Positions 50,879 to 59,792 are shown, counted from the stretch's first letter. The stretch: DNA of 64,000 nt from Porticoccus sp002341315 (GCF_047634355.1 NZ_JBLIAL010000006.1); one strand, 5' to 3'. The notes: a model not told the origin generated them from the sequence alone. Numbers and translations are program-made.

Positions 50879-51154
50879 ATGTCCAATGAAAATGATGACT
50901 TGCGTGACCAACTGACCACGCTGCACAACGAGCTGGAAAAGGCAAAGACGCTGGATCCTGAAGACCGGGATATGCTGGGACATCTGATGTCTGACATGAT
51001 ACGCATTGCCCAGGGGGATCTCGAAAAAGAGCCTCACCACGAATCGTTGCGGGAGCAACTTGAGAGAAAAGCCGGCGAATTTGATCTGGACCACCCCCGT
51101 CTGGCAGGCGTCGTGCGTCAACTGCTGGACTCACTCGGCAAAATGGGTATCTAG
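50879..51154 (+). CDS. DUF4404 family small protein
   Basis: A 91-residue acidic, helical protein: MSNENDDLRDQLTTLHNELEKAK, LDPEDRDMLGHLMSDMIRIAQ, then a C-terminal HPRLAGVVRQLLDSLGKMGI, the DUF4404 pattern (paired helices separated by a leucine-rich turn). Function unknown. ATG 50879 is 8 bases after GGAGGAG; an earlier ATG at 50873 would be too close to it. It starts a plus-strand run of four small genes. Confidence 0.78.
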   Translation: MSNENDDLRDQLTTLHNELEKAKTLDPEDRDMLGHLMSDMIRIAQGDLEKEPHHESLREQLERKAGEFDLDHPRLAGVVRQLLDSLGKMGI

Positions 51155-51197
51155 CTCTGAGGCTCTAGCGGTCCGGGTTGATGGAGTCTACTAAGAA

Positions 51198-52025
51198 ATG
51201 GAGAGAAGAGTCTTTGGTCTGATTGTGGTCGGCGCGCTGATTGCCGGCTGTGCCGGCTCCCATATAAATGAAGACAGCGATAACTACATTGGCTGGGTCT
51301 GTAGTGGGGCCAGGCAAAGTGATGACTGGTCCTGTGATATGCGCGAAATCAGGAATGGTCGGGCGGTTGCGACATCAACAGTGGCCGCAGTAGGCGATGC
51401 GAAAGTTTCCGGTGGACAGGGCGTCAGCCGGTCTTCCGAGCGGGATCAGCAGCACAACCTTCAGGTTGTCTCTCCCCCCAGTCAGCACTGGCGAAAGCAG
51501 TTGCCGGGGCTTGACAGCACGCCGGTGATCCCCGAGTCAGAGTCTTCGACACTGGCAGAGCGTAAGCTGAGGGAACGGCCACCCCGTGTCCCCGAGCCGG
51601 TACCCTCAGTCGTGGCAAGAAAGGCCTCGTCACCACCGGTCCCAACGCCCCAGTCCGCCCCGTCGCCCCAACCCCCTGCCGCAGAACCGGTCGCTTATGC
51701 GCTGGGGGACAGCGCCGGAGGTGACTTGTCCATTGATGCCAAAAAACCGGCGTACACCTTACAACTGGCGGCCTTCAAGGATGCGGCCCAGATAGAACGA
51801 TTTGTTGAGCGGCATCACCTCGGTGATCTGGGGGTGCAGCAGTTTCAGTCCTACAGTAAGAAGCAGCACTGGCAACTGCTCGTCTGGGGCTCTTTTGAGA
51901 GTCCGGCCAGGGCGCGGGAGGCCTGGCGAGCCATCGCCAGGCAGTATCCCGGCGTTGAGCCCTGGGTCAGATCAATGAGTTCCCTGGACATGGAGTCCAG
52001 TCAATCGGTAGCTGTGGATGGTTGA
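51198..52025 (+). CDS. SPOR-domain lipoprotein
   Basis: A 275-residue predicted lipoprotein: signal and lipobox LIAGC with Cys18. A Cys pair (C35, C46) sits in a short N-terminal region, a Pro/Ser/Arg-rich linker covers about 90-180, and a C-terminal SPOR domain covers about 185-260 (AYTLQLAAFKDAAQIERFVERHHL, WQLLVWGSFESPARAREAWRAI). SPOR domains bind denuded glycan strands of septal peptidoglycan, so a location at the division site is expected (family knowledge). The stop overlaps the next start by 8 bases. Confidence 0.82.
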   Translation: MERRVFGLIVVGALIAGCAGSHINEDSDNYIGWVCSGARQSDDWSCDMREIRNGRAVATSTVAAVGDAKVSGGQGVSRSSERDQQHNLQVVSPPSQHWRKQLPGLDSTPVIPESESSTLAERKLRERPPRVPEPVPSVVARKASSPPVPTPQSAPSPQPPAAEPVAYALGDSAGGDLSIDAKKPAYTLQLAAFKDAAQIERFVERHHLGDLGVQQFQSYSKKQHWQLLVWGSFESPARAREAWRAIARQYPGVEPWVRSMSSLDMESSQSVAVDG

Positions 52026-52398
52026 CCGGGCCGGATCGTCCACGGAGAGACTCACGGTATTCTACGACGGTGCCTGCCCCATCTGCGTTAGGGATCGCCG
52101 TACCTATGAAAAGCTGGCCGGTGAGCGAGACAATGTCTGCTGGGTCGATATCACGGCTGCAGAAGCACAATTGCGGGAGGCGGGTATTGATCCACGAAAA
52201 GCCCTCACCGAGTTGCATGTGCAGGATGGAGAGGGCAATATCTTTTCAGAGATAGACGCCTACCGGTTGCTGATGGCGAGGATTCCATTGCTGAAGCCTA
52301 TCGGTTGGCTGATCGGGTTGCCATTGGTGCGCCCGATCCTGAGCAAACTTTATCGCTGGTGGGTTCGCCGCCGGTTAATACGTGACGGGAGGCTTTGA
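52018..52398 (+). CDS. DCC1-like thiol-disulfide oxidoreductase family protein (DUF393)
   Basis: A 126-residue protein with the family signature FYDGACPICVRDRRTYEKL, containing the redox pair C20-P-I-C23, followed by WVDITAAEAQLREAGI, EIDAYRLLMARIP and a C-terminal hydrophobic/Trp-rich stretch RPILSKLYRWWVRRR. Predicted thioredoxin-like fold; substrate unknown. ATG overlaps the SPOR gene and its TGA overlaps the cupin ATG. Confidence 0.85.
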   Translation: MVDRAGSSTERLTVFYDGACPICVRDRRTYEKLAGERDNVCWVDITAAEAQLREAGIDPRKALTELHVQDGEGNIFSEIDAYRLLMARIPLLKPIGWLIGLPLVRPILSKLYRWWVRRRLIRDGRL

Positions 52399-52733
52399 TG
52401 GCTACCAACAGCGAGGTGATGGTCGGTAACCTGTTTTCGAACATTCCGGTGTTGACACTGGGTGAGCTTTTTGAAGACGTGATTGTTACCGACTTTACTC
52501 GCATCCAGCGGATTGTATCCAGGGGGCAGAGTTCCCCTGAGGGTTTCTGGTATGACCAACCGGAAAATGAACTGGTGGTTATTATTCAGGGGAAAAGTGT
52601 GCTGGAGTTCGACAATGGTGACCGAATGGAAATGGCCGTGGGCGATTTTGCCGCCATTCCGGCACACCGCAAACACCGTGTTGCCTGGACCGATCCCGAT
52701 ACCGAAACGATCTGGCTGGCTATCTTTTATTAG
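52398..52733 (+). CDS. Cupin domain protein
   Basis: A 111-residue single-domain cupin: ENELVVIIQGKSVLEFDNGDRMEMAVGDFAAIPAHRKHRVAWTD contains the two cupin motifs, with P-A-H-R-K-H-R-V carrying the metal-ligand histidine. The first-motif metal ligands are weak (E in place of the usual H-x-H), so metal binding is uncertain. Overlaps the DCC gene stop (TGATG). Enzymatic role unknown. Confidence 0.8.
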   Translation: MATNSEVMVGNLFSNIPVLTLGELFEDVIVTDFTRIQRIVSRGQSSPEGFWYDQPENELVVIIQGKSVLEFDNGDRMEMAVGDFAAIPAHRKHRVAWTDPDTETIWLAIFY

Positions 52734-52786
52734 GGCTTGTACACACGTATTGGCTGATCGCTGCTGGAGGACATTTTTGCTTCCGG

Positions 52787-53752
52787 TTAAATGATTAAAC
52801 GGCTGGTCATCAGCCAGGTGGCCAGCGTTCCCGCCAACAGAAATCCCGCTGCGTAGGCTAGCGCCCCCCGGCGAAAACCTCTGCTCAGGTGGGTCTGTTC
52901 CGCACTGCTGACGATAAAGGGCAGCCCGCTGTGTTCAGGCTGGCTCAACAAATGATCGGGTGGTGCGCCTGCCACCGCCGCCTGTTGCTCGCGCGCTTTT
53001 CCCAGGGCGGCTTCCCGAACGAGTTGCCATTCTCTCAGGTCAAGTTCTCCATCACGGTTGTGATCAAATTTCGTCAACAATGCCGGAAAATCCGTCTTCC
53101 AGTTTCTCAGGATATCACCGGCCAGCTGATCTGCCGACAATGTTCTCTGGCCCGTACTATCCGTCGTGAAATGCCCCAGCGTATAAAGTGGGTCGCCCTC
53201 CATGATCAGATATTCTGTGTAGCGATATCGGCTGCCATATGAAACCACACGATTGAGACTGAAAAAGCCGTTATTGAGCTGCGCGGGTTTTGGGATGCCA
53301 ATCGGGCGGCGGGTATTGCCATACCAGACTTGGCGGTGTCGGGTGCTGATATCGCCACCAGCCGGATCTACCTGGCAAATACCGGTGGTGTCCTGCAGAT
53401 AAAAAGGTCGACTCGAGGCGCGCTTCTCAACGGTACTCCAGCGGCTGGATCTGCCGGTACGCTGATATTTCTCGATGGTGTAGCGCCACCAAAGACACAG
53501 GGTACTACTCAATGGTGCCAATTGCGGATGGCCCTGCCGGGTGGCCACGCCGATCAGCTCCGTGAAACCCTGGCTGGCAGAGCGGATTTTTGAGGTGGGC
53601 ATGTCTTCCACCAGCCGGGCCCGTTTCAGCAGGTGATAGCTTTTCCACAAACTGAACAGCGAAACAGCGGTGGCCAGTGTTAACCACAGGGCAAACTTCC
53701 CTGTGGAGAGGGTTGCCACGCATTCGGCACAAAACAGGCTGTTAATGGTCAC
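52787..53752 (-). CDS. GIDE-like membrane protein with an EF-hand
   Basis: A 321-residue protein with membrane segments near 18-38 and 295-318. The first half resembles the GIDE/BAM domain of Mulan-type E3 ligase-like proteins (GFTELIGVATRQGHPQLAPLSSTLCLWWRYTIEKY, RPFYLQDTTGICQVDPAGGDI). It carries no RING. Residues 230-241 form a canonical EF-hand loop, D-H-N-R-D-G-E-L-D-L-R-E, expected to bind calcium. GTG start at 53752. It lies directly downstream of lemA, a neighbour pair seen in other bacteria, suggesting a joint envelope role. Confidence 0.72.
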   Translation of the reverse strand: MTINSLFCAECVATLSTGKFALWLTLATAVSLFSLWKSYHLLKRARLVEDMPTSKIRSASQGFTELIGVATRQGHPQLAPLSSTLCLWWRYTIEKYQRTGRSSRWSTVEKRASSRPFYLQDTTGICQVDPAGGDISTRHRQVWYGNTRRPIGIPKPAQLNNGFFSLNRVVSYGSRYRYTEYLIMEGDPLYTLGHFTTDSTGQRTLSADQLAGDILRNWKTDFPALLTKFDHNRDGELDLREWQLVREAALGKAREQQAAVAGAPPDHLLSQPEHSGLPFIVSSAEQTHLSRGFRRGALAYAAGFLLAGTLATWLMTSRLII

Positions 53753-53804
53753 GCGGTATCAGCCACGCACCAATAAGGCCTTGCGGGGGCAGTGGGCCAC
53801 CACA

Positions 53805-54380
53805 TCACGACTGGAACAGTCCCTTGATGTCGACATCGGCAATCTGTGCTTCGCTGAATCGCAGCAGGTCGTGTGGACCAAACTTGAAGAAACCGGCAAT
53901 CAGCCTGTCTGGGAACTGTTCGATGCGGATATTATTCTGATTGACTACTTCATTGTAGAGTTCGCGGCGGTCGGCGATAGCGTTTTCCAGATCGGAGATC
54001 CGCACCTGCAAATGACGGAATGACTCATTGGCTTTCAGCTCCGGATAGTTTTCTGCCAACGCAAACAGTTGGCCCAGACCCTTGCGCAGGGCCGTTTCGG
54101 CAATGCCCAGTGCCTGCATGTCACCACCCTGTGCCGCAGCCGATACCTGGTTGCGAGCGCTGATGACCTGCTCCAGTGTGGTCTGCTCGTACTGCATGTA
54201 CTGTTTGCAGGTGTCCACCAACTTCGGCAACTCCTCGAAGCGCTGTTTCAACAGCACATCAATATTTGACCAGGCTTGCGCCACCCGATGCTTCAAAGCC
54301 ACCAGGTTGTTGTAGATAACAATGCCGTAGCCGATGCCCAGTATCAGCAAGCCGAGCACAATAAAACTGAATATACCCAT
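53805..54380 (-). CDS. lemA: LemA family protein
   Basis: A 191-residue protein with an N-terminal membrane segment GIFSFIVLGLLILGIGYGIVIYNNLVAL, followed by the LemA helical bundle: AWSNIDVLLKQRFEELPKLVDTCKQYMQYEQ, LFALAENYPELKANESFRHLQVRISDLENAIADRRELYNEVVNQNN and the closing LIAGFFKF. The open frame continues upstream, but ATG 54380 with AGGTG upstream gives the family start. Function unknown; it was first noted in Listeria and Pseudomonas. Confidence 0.9.
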   Translation of the reverse strand: MGIFSFIVLGLLILGIGYGIVIYNNLVALKHRVAQAWSNIDVLLKQRFEELPKLVDTCKQYMQYEQTTLEQVISARNQVSAAAQGGDMQALGIAETALRKGLGQLFALAENYPELKANESFRHLQVRISDLENAIADRRELYNEVVNQNNIRIEQFPDRLIAGFFKFGPHDLLRFSEAQIADVDIKGLFQS

Positions 54381-54583
54381 GACATTCACCTGTTTTAAAA
54401 GGGTCTCTAGCGGAAGGCTATTGAGAATAGGGGCTTTGGCCATTGGCGGCAACAAAACCTGAGCAAAACATCTGTGATGATTCGCGATGCCGGTAAGCGG
54501 GAATCTGAAATTATCGCAGTAGAGGGTTGCAGAGCTGCACACCCGGAATTGGTGTGAAGCCCTGCAAATTGCATGGGGCGGGG

Positions 54584-56248
54584 TCAGGTTTTCAGGCGCT
54601 TGTATTTCAGTCGTCTGGGTTGGGCATCCTGGCCTTTGCGCTTGATAAGATCCTCGTGGTATTCGGTGTAGTCGCCCTCGAAGAACAACACTTCGCTGTC
54701 GCCCTCGTAGGCCAGAATGTGTGTGGCTACCCGGTCGAGGAACCAGCGATCGTGAGAGATCACCAGCACGCAGCCGGGAAAGTTCTGAATCGCCTCCTCC
54801 AGCGCCCGCAGGGTTTCGATATCGAGGTCATTTGAAGGCTCATCGAGCAGCAGCACGTTGGCACCCTGTTTCAGGGTATCCGCCAGATGCAGACGGCCGC
54901 GCTCCCCGCCGGACAGTTCGCCGACCCGCTTTTGCTGGTCGCTGCCCTTGAAATTGAAGCGGCCCAGATAGGCCCGCGAAGGCACCTGATAATTGCCGAT
55001 CTGCAGGATGTCCTGCCCGTCGGAAATCGCCTCCCAGACGGTTTTTTTGTCATCCAGGTTTTCCCGGCTCTGTTCCACAAAGGCAAGGTTCACTGTATCG
55101 CCCAGTGTGATGGAGCCGCTGTCGGGTTGCTCGGTGCCTGCAATCATCCGGAACAGGGTGGATTTACCGGCACCATTGCCACCGACGATACCCACAATGG
55201 CACCCTTCGGAATACTGAGGGTCAGGTTGTCGATCAGCAGTTGGTCGCCAAAACGCTTGCAGACATTTTCCAGCTCGATGACCTTGTCGCCGAGTCGGGG
55301 CCCCGGCGGAATATAGATCTCGTTGGTTTCGTTGCGTGTCTGGAATTCCTGGGAGCTCATCTCCTCGAAGCGGGATAAACGGGCCTTGTTCTTGGCATGG
55401 CGGCCTTTCGGGTTCTGTCTCACCCATTCCAACTCATTCTTGATGGTGCGCTGGCGGGCGTCCTCCTGCTTCTGTTCAGTTTCCAGCCGTTTTTCCTTGG
55501 CCTCCAGCCAGGTGGTGTAATTGCCTTCGTAGGGAATGCCGTGGCCGCGGTCCAGCTCCAGAATCCAGCCCGCCACATTGTCGAGGAAGTAGCGGTCATG
55601 GGTCACAGCCACCACCGTGCCGGAAAATTGCTCGAGAAATTTTTCCAGCCAGAATACCGATTCGGCATCCAGGTGGTTGGTGGGCTCATCCAGCAGTAGC
55701 ATATCGGGCTTTGACAGCAGCAGGCGACACAGGGCCACCCGGCGTTTTTCACCCCCGGACAGCTTGCTGACATCGGCATCCCAGGGCGGCAGGCGCAGGG
55801 CGTCGGCAGCCACTTCCAGAGTGTGGTTCAGATTGTGGGCGTCCCAGGTCTCGATAATGTTTTCCAGCTCGCCCTGGCGCTTGGCCAGCTTATCGAAATC
55901 CGCATCCGGTTCGGCATAGGCGGCGTACAGTTCGTCCAGCGATTTCAGTGCATCCACCGCTTCCCGGACGCCGTCCTCCACATTGCCGCGCACATCCTTG
56001 GCGGGGTCCAGTTGCGGCTCCTGTGGCAGGTAGCCCACCTTGATACCGGGCATCGGGCGCGCTTCCCCCTGAATGTCGGTGTCGAGCCCGGCCATGATTT
56101 TCAGCAGGGTGGATTTGCCTGAACCATTCAGGCCGAGTACGCCGATCTTGGCACCCGGGAAAAAGGACAGGGAGATATCCTTGAGGATCTGGCGTTTGGG
56201 CGGAACGACCTTGCCCACCCGGTTCATGGTGTATACATATTGGGCCAT
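54584..56248 (-). CDS. ettA: Energy-dependent translational throttle protein EttA
   Basis: A 554-residue ABC-F protein (E. coli EttA is 555) that binds the ribosomal E site and gates the first peptide bond according to ATP/ADP. Two ABC domains with Walker A GLNGSGKST and GGNGAGKST and signatures LSGGEKRRVALC and LSGGERGRLHLA. The P-site tRNA interaction motif region contains ENEL-type helices TEQKQEDARQRTIKNELEW. ATG 56248, no neighbours in an obvious operon. Confidence 0.96.
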   Translation of the reverse strand: MAQYVYTMNRVGKVVPPKRQILKDISLSFFPGAKIGVLGLNGSGKSTLLKIMAGLDTDIQGEARPMPGIKVGYLPQEPQLDPAKDVRGNVEDGVREAVDALKSLDELYAAYAEPDADFDKLAKRQGELENIIETWDAHNLNHTLEVAADALRLPPWDADVSKLSGGEKRRVALCRLLLSKPDMLLLDEPTNHLDAESVFWLEKFLEQFSGTVVAVTHDRYFLDNVAGWILELDRGHGIPYEGNYTTWLEAKEKRLETEQKQEDARQRTIKNELEWVRQNPKGRHAKNKARLSRFEEMSSQEFQTRNETNEIYIPPGPRLGDKVIELENVCKRFGDQLLIDNLTLSIPKGAIVGIVGGNGAGKSTLFRMIAGTEQPDSGSITLGDTVNLAFVEQSRENLDDKKTVWEAISDGQDILQIGNYQVPSRAYLGRFNFKGSDQQKRVGELSGGERGRLHLADTLKQGANVLLLDEPSNDLDIETLRALEEAIQNFPGCVLVISHDRWFLDRVATHILAYEGDSEVLFFEGDYTEYHEDLIKRKGQDAQPRRLKYKRLKT

Positions 56249-56459
56249 GGAATACTTGCCTGATTTTTTTGTTAAAAGAGTGGTGCCTGTCAGTGCTGAT
56301 CGGATTGTTATACCCGGCAGGGTCGGAGCTGTTTATGTCTCCCGTGGAGAATCAGTGAGCAGGCCATATCAAGTGTGTGGATTGTAGCGGAAACTGAAAC
56401 GGGTCAGAAGCACCCCGCCGGGTTATTCCCGTGGAGGGTCTGCCTACTGGGAGATATGC

Positions 56460-57344
56460 TCAATATTCTGTCACCACGCGATTGCGTCCCAATTTTTTTG
56501 CCTCATACATTGCCCTGTCTGCGGACTCAATGGAATCTTCAACAGATCGGGAAGGATCGAGCATGGTGACACCCAGTGACGCTGTCACCCGCAGAATATG
56601 ATCGGTGCCGTCGGGCTGGATTCGCTGAGCGGCAACAGCATGACACATCCGTTCGGCCACTTCCCGAGCCTCCTCCGGCGTTGTGCCGGGCATGCAAAGC
56701 AGGAATTCCTCTCCTCCATAGCGGTATATCCGGTCGTATGGCCGGAGAATGGCCTGAAGGCATTGCACTGTAGAGATAAGCACCTTGTCGCCGGCGAGAT
56801 GACCGTGTTCGTCATTGACCTGCTTGAAGTGATCGAGATCCAGCATTGTCAGCGCACAGTGTTGTCCCCTTCGCTGGCTCAGTGCCTGTTGTTCGCGAAG
56901 CCAGGGTAGCAGGCCGGCCCTGTTTTGTGCCCCGGTGAGGGGGTCCTGACTTTGGATGATTTCTGACAGCTCGTGCCGCAACGACTGAATCTCCAGTCGC
57001 ATTTTGTCCAGGGCATTTTCGAATTGATCCAGCTGACTAGTGGCAACAGGTTTATTGTCAGAGACGAGCTGGAGCAGGGTGCGTGCATAGACGTGCATTT
57101 TTTCGTGGGCATCGCCGAGTGAAACAAAGGCCGGATGCTCTCGGAGTAGGGCTGTAGAGACGTTTTCATACCACTGACCAAAGCGACAGTGCTGGTGCGC
57201 GTCTGGTCTCAGGTCTGCCGGTTCCGCCGGTACCCTTGAAATGAGGATACGCAGCAGGCTTTTGTACCATTGCTCGTGGCTGAAAATCGCCTGATCCAAT
57301 TCCGCGATGGCCGACTGCAATTCCTGCATGGTAAAAGAGGGCAT
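56460..57344 (-). CDS. Diguanylate cyclase with N-terminal CZB zinc-sensor domain (DgcZ type)
   Basis: A 294-residue c-di-GMP synthase. Residues about 1-125 form a CZB domain with zinc-ligand candidates in FSHEQWYKSLL, HCRFGQWY and DAHEKMHVYA. The GGDEF domain (about 130-294) has DPLTGAQNRAGL, MLDLDHFKQVNDEHGH and the active site YGGEEFLL. The inhibitory site R-P-Y-D lies five residues before GGEEF, so product inhibition is retained. Same architecture as E. coli DgcZ/YdeH, in which zinc represses activity. Confidence 0.88.
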   Translation of the reverse strand: MPSFTMQELQSAIAELDQAIFSHEQWYKSLLRILISRVPAEPADLRPDAHQHCRFGQWYENVSTALLREHPAFVSLGDAHEKMHVYARTLLQLVSDNKPVATSQLDQFENALDKMRLEIQSLRHELSEIIQSQDPLTGAQNRAGLLPWLREQQALSQRRGQHCALTMLDLDHFKQVNDEHGHLAGDKVLISTVQCLQAILRPYDRIYRYGGEEFLLCMPGTTPEEAREVAERMCHAVAAQRIQPDGTDHILRVTASLGVTMLDPSRSVEDSIESADRAMYEAKKLGRNRVVTEY

Positions 57345-57670
57345 GACGTGCGCTCATTCAGTGGTTGATGGTTCAGGTGGTCTAATTCGCCTAGATTGAC
57401 GTCAATCCATCGACCCCGAAATGTTGCTCACTCTAGACCAAACGGCTGCTGTGCGCCAGTCGCCGGGGTTCGGCTATTGCCGGGACATGGCGTAAAAATA
57501 TGGAAGTGTGGGGGCAGGAAATTTAGGCTCAGGGCCATTGGTCGTTGCCCGGCCTGCCGGTTTCGATTACAAAGAACATAGGATGCCGGTGTGGGCATGG
57601 GGCACACCGCCGGTAAACGCAACGCTGAGGTAAATCCCGTCATGGGTAGAAAAACAAAAGAGACAGATCG
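57345..57670. other. Intergenic region between divergent GGDEF and ppk2 genes
   Basis: About 326 bases with no credible gene. It must hold the promoters of both flanking genes, but I found no hexamer pair good enough to mark. Short overlapping open frames lack ribosome binding sites and protein-like composition. Confidence 0.5.
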
Positions 57671-58492
57671 ATGAAGGCGTCGATTGACCCTGTGGGGGAT
57701 GGCGTCCAGCTCAGTGATATTGACCCGGATCGGGCGCTCAGGGACAAGGGCGAATATAAACACCTGCTGGGCAAGTTGCAGGAAAAGATGCTGCAAATCC
57801 AACTGGCCTATTACACCCAGGGTCGACGGGCGGTGATTGTGCTCGAGGGGGCGGACTGCGCCGGTAAAGGCGGTATTATCCGTCGACTCACGCAACCCCT
57901 GGATGTGCGGGGCGTGCAGGTCTGGCCGATCGGTGCCCCCAGTGCTGAGGAGTCCGGGCAGCACTATCTGCAACGTTTTTGGCAGCGACTGCCCTCGTCG
58001 GGCTCCATTGCGATTTTCGATCGCTCCTGGTACGGCCGCGTGCTGGTGGAGCGTATCGAAGGGTACTGCAGTAAATCTGCCTGGCAGCGTGCCTATGCCG
58101 AGATCAATGACTTTGAGCGGATGCTTCATGACGATGGCGTACCGGTCGTCAAACTGTTGCCGGTGATTACCAAAGTTGAGCAAATGCGGCGCTTTGAAGA
58201 ACGCCTGCGCAACCCGCGCAAGCACTGGAAAATTACCAGCGAGGACATTCGCAACTGGCACCGCTGGGATGACTACCAGCTGGCATTTAAGGAGATGCTG
58301 GACAAAACCTCGACGGAATCAGCGCCCTGGCATCTGATTCCCGGCAACCGAAAATGGTTCGCCCGTGTCGAGGCGCTGAAAGTGGTGACCGAGGTGCTGG
58401 CCAGGGGGGTCGATATTTCAGTGCCGCTGTTGGAGCCGGAACTGATGCAGGAAGCCCTGGAAATGTTGCGTCGGGAGTTAAAGGATTCGTAA
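57671..58492 (+). CDS. ppk2: Polyphosphate kinase 2 family protein
   Basis: A 273-residue PPK2 phosphotransferase. Walker A VLEGADCAGKGGIIRRL (about 58-74), lid-region GAPSAEESGQHYLQRFWQRLP, and Walker B IFDRSWYGRVLVERIEG with D117-R-S-W-Y-G. PPK2 enzymes use polyphosphate to phosphorylate nucleotides; whether this is an ADP- or AMP-type enzyme is not certain from inspection. RBS AGAGACAG upstream of ATG 57671. Stands alone. Confidence 0.9.
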   Translation: MKASIDPVGDGVQLSDIDPDRALRDKGEYKHLLGKLQEKMLQIQLAYYTQGRRAVIVLEGADCAGKGGIIRRLTQPLDVRGVQVWPIGAPSAEESGQHYLQRFWQRLPSSGSIAIFDRSWYGRVLVERIEGYCSKSAWQRAYAEINDFERMLHDDGVPVVKLLPVITKVEQMRRFEERLRNPRKHWKITSEDIRNWHRWDDYQLAFKEMLDKTSTESAPWHLIPGNRKWFARVEALKVVTEVLARGVDISVPLLEPELMQEALEMLRRELKDS

Positions 58493-58617
58493 CCATCCGC
58501 AATCGGTGCTTTTACCCTGTTTGCCAGCGTCGGATGCCAACTATCGGGATGGGCGAATAAAGTGATTGCTGACCCGATACGCCAAGGCTGAACAGAGGTG
58601 GCATTCGCTTTGGCTGT

Positions 58618-59109
58618 CTACGTGCATTCAGCCAGTAACTTTCGGGCTTTTTGTGGGGAGATGGGTTCGTTGACCAGAATCTCGTTGCCCGACCAGGGCT
58701 TACCATCCATGGAGATGGCTACCAGTACACCCTGAATCGCGGTAATTTTCTTGTCCATGGGTTCCGAAAAGATATAGAACATTTCTTCGGAGTGGTTTAG
58801 CCCGCGCAGATGTACATAGATAAACCGGTCTTTTACCCTGATAGCACCTTTATATTTGAAGGGGTTTTCATGATTGAACTCTTCGATTGTCACGCCGATG
58901 GAGCCGTTTAGTTTTCGTGCAATTTTCCACCGGTGGGAAACGAGCTTATCGGCATCTGTGGTGGCATAGCGGTATGAATAGAATTCACCCTTGTAAGCGA
59001 GCTGGATGAACGTCTGGTTTTCGATAAATGTCAGGAGTTTGTCGACGGCGTAACTGATCAGGCCACCAATGAGCGCCCCGAAAAGAAGTGTGCTCCAGTC
59101 CATGGTCAT
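58618..59109 (-). CDS. Uncharacterised single-TM protein with a beta-rich domain
   Basis: A 163-residue protein that I do not recognise. One N-terminal membrane segment (WSTLLFGALIGGLISYAVDKLL) is followed by a region of alternating strands: YKGEFYSYRYA, RWKIARKLNGSIGVTIEEF, YKGAIRVKDRFIYVHLRGL, EMFYIFSEP and ITAIQGVLVAISMDGKPW. This looks like a small beta-barrel facing the cytoplasm or periplasm. ATG 59109, with a second ATG two codons on. A superficial likeness to membrane-anchored beta-barrel effectors exists, but no partner gene supports that. Confidence 0.6.
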   Translation of the reverse strand: MTMDWSTLLFGALIGGLISYAVDKLLTFIENQTFIQLAYKGEFYSYRYATTDADKLVSHRWKIARKLNGSIGVTIEEFNHENPFKYKGAIRVKDRFIYVHLRGLNHSEEMFYIFSEPMDKKITAIQGVLVAISMDGKPWSGNEILVNEPISPQKARKLLAECT

Positions 59110-59311
59110 GTTCTCACGTTGGGAATTCGAGCCTGGTTACACAGGCTCGAATAGTCAGCTGGATGATTACTTCCTGATTTTAATTTTGGCCGGTTGCCTT
59201 GCCATCGGAATGACCTCCTTTTGTGATATTCCTCGGTCGATTTTGCTGGATGCTGTCAGCGACATCAACGGAAATCTGTTTTTCCATCCTGTTGTCAGGT
59301 GTCAGAACAAG

Positions 59312-59563
59312 TCAGGCTTTCTTAATGATGCTGACAATATATAACAAAATAACAGCGCCGATGGTGGCCATAATAATCGAGCCTAATAAGCCGCCCGTGG
59401 TTATACCGAGCAAACCGAACAAAAATCCACCTAGTAGGGCACCGATAATTCCCACAATAATGTTGGCTACGACGCCAAATCCACTGCCCTTGACGATGTT
59501 GCCAGCAAGCCAACCGGCCAGTGCGCCAACGGCTAAGAAGATGATTAAGCTGATGATATCCAT
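59312..59563 (-). CDS. GlsB/YeaQ/YmgE family membrane protein (second copy)
   Basis: An 83-residue, three-helix, glycine-rich protein: IISLIIFLAVGALAGWLAGNIVKGSGFG, NIIVGIIGALLGGFLFGLLG, SIIMATIGAVILLYIVSII. A perfect AGGAGG precedes ATG 59563, so the longer open frame upstream is not used. Paralogue of 34,390-34,638. It sits with DUF3185 and another small membrane protein, probably as a stress-responsive group. Confidence 0.88.
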   Translation of the reverse strand: MDIISLIIFLAVGALAGWLAGNIVKGSGFGVVANIIVGIIGALLGGFLFGLLGITTGGLLGSIIMATIGAVILLYIVSIIKKA

Positions 59564-59576
59564 GTTGCCTCCTGTA

Positions 59577-59792
59577 TTAATTTTTAATGAAAAGGTATAG
59601 ACCAACCACAAAACTGGCAGCACCAGCAATGTAGAGCGTCATCACCTTATCCGTCTCCGATCCTGTAACGGCCTGGGTTATTTCCGAGCCGATGGACTCC
59701 GACAGTTGATACCCCCAGAGTGCCAGCCCGGCGCCCACAACCAGAAGGATAAGGCCGATGATTTTTATTGTGCTTGCTGATCCCATTGCCAT
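59577..59792 (-). CDS. DUF3185 family membrane protein
   Basis: A 71-residue protein with two hydrophobic segments, IIGLILLVVGAGLALWGYQL and LYIAGAASFVVGLYLFI, around an extracytoplasmic SESIGSEITQAVTGSETDK loop typical of DUF3185. GAGGT precedes ATG 59792. Lies 13 bases upstream of glsB on the same strand. Function unknown. Confidence 0.82.
   Translation of the reverse strand: MAMGSASTIKIIGLILLVVGAGLALWGYQLSESIGSEITQAVTGSETDKVMTLYIAGAASFVVGLYLFIKN

Noticed and set aside
50704..50889. Short plus-strand open frame before DUF4404
   Set aside because: No family similarity, atypical composition, and it overlaps the hairpin and ribosome binding site of the real gene.
58618..59109. Membrane-anchored beta-barrel immune effector (CBASS-like)
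   Set aside because: Only one membrane segment and no nucleotidyltransferase or other defence gene nearby; neighbours are small stress proteins.
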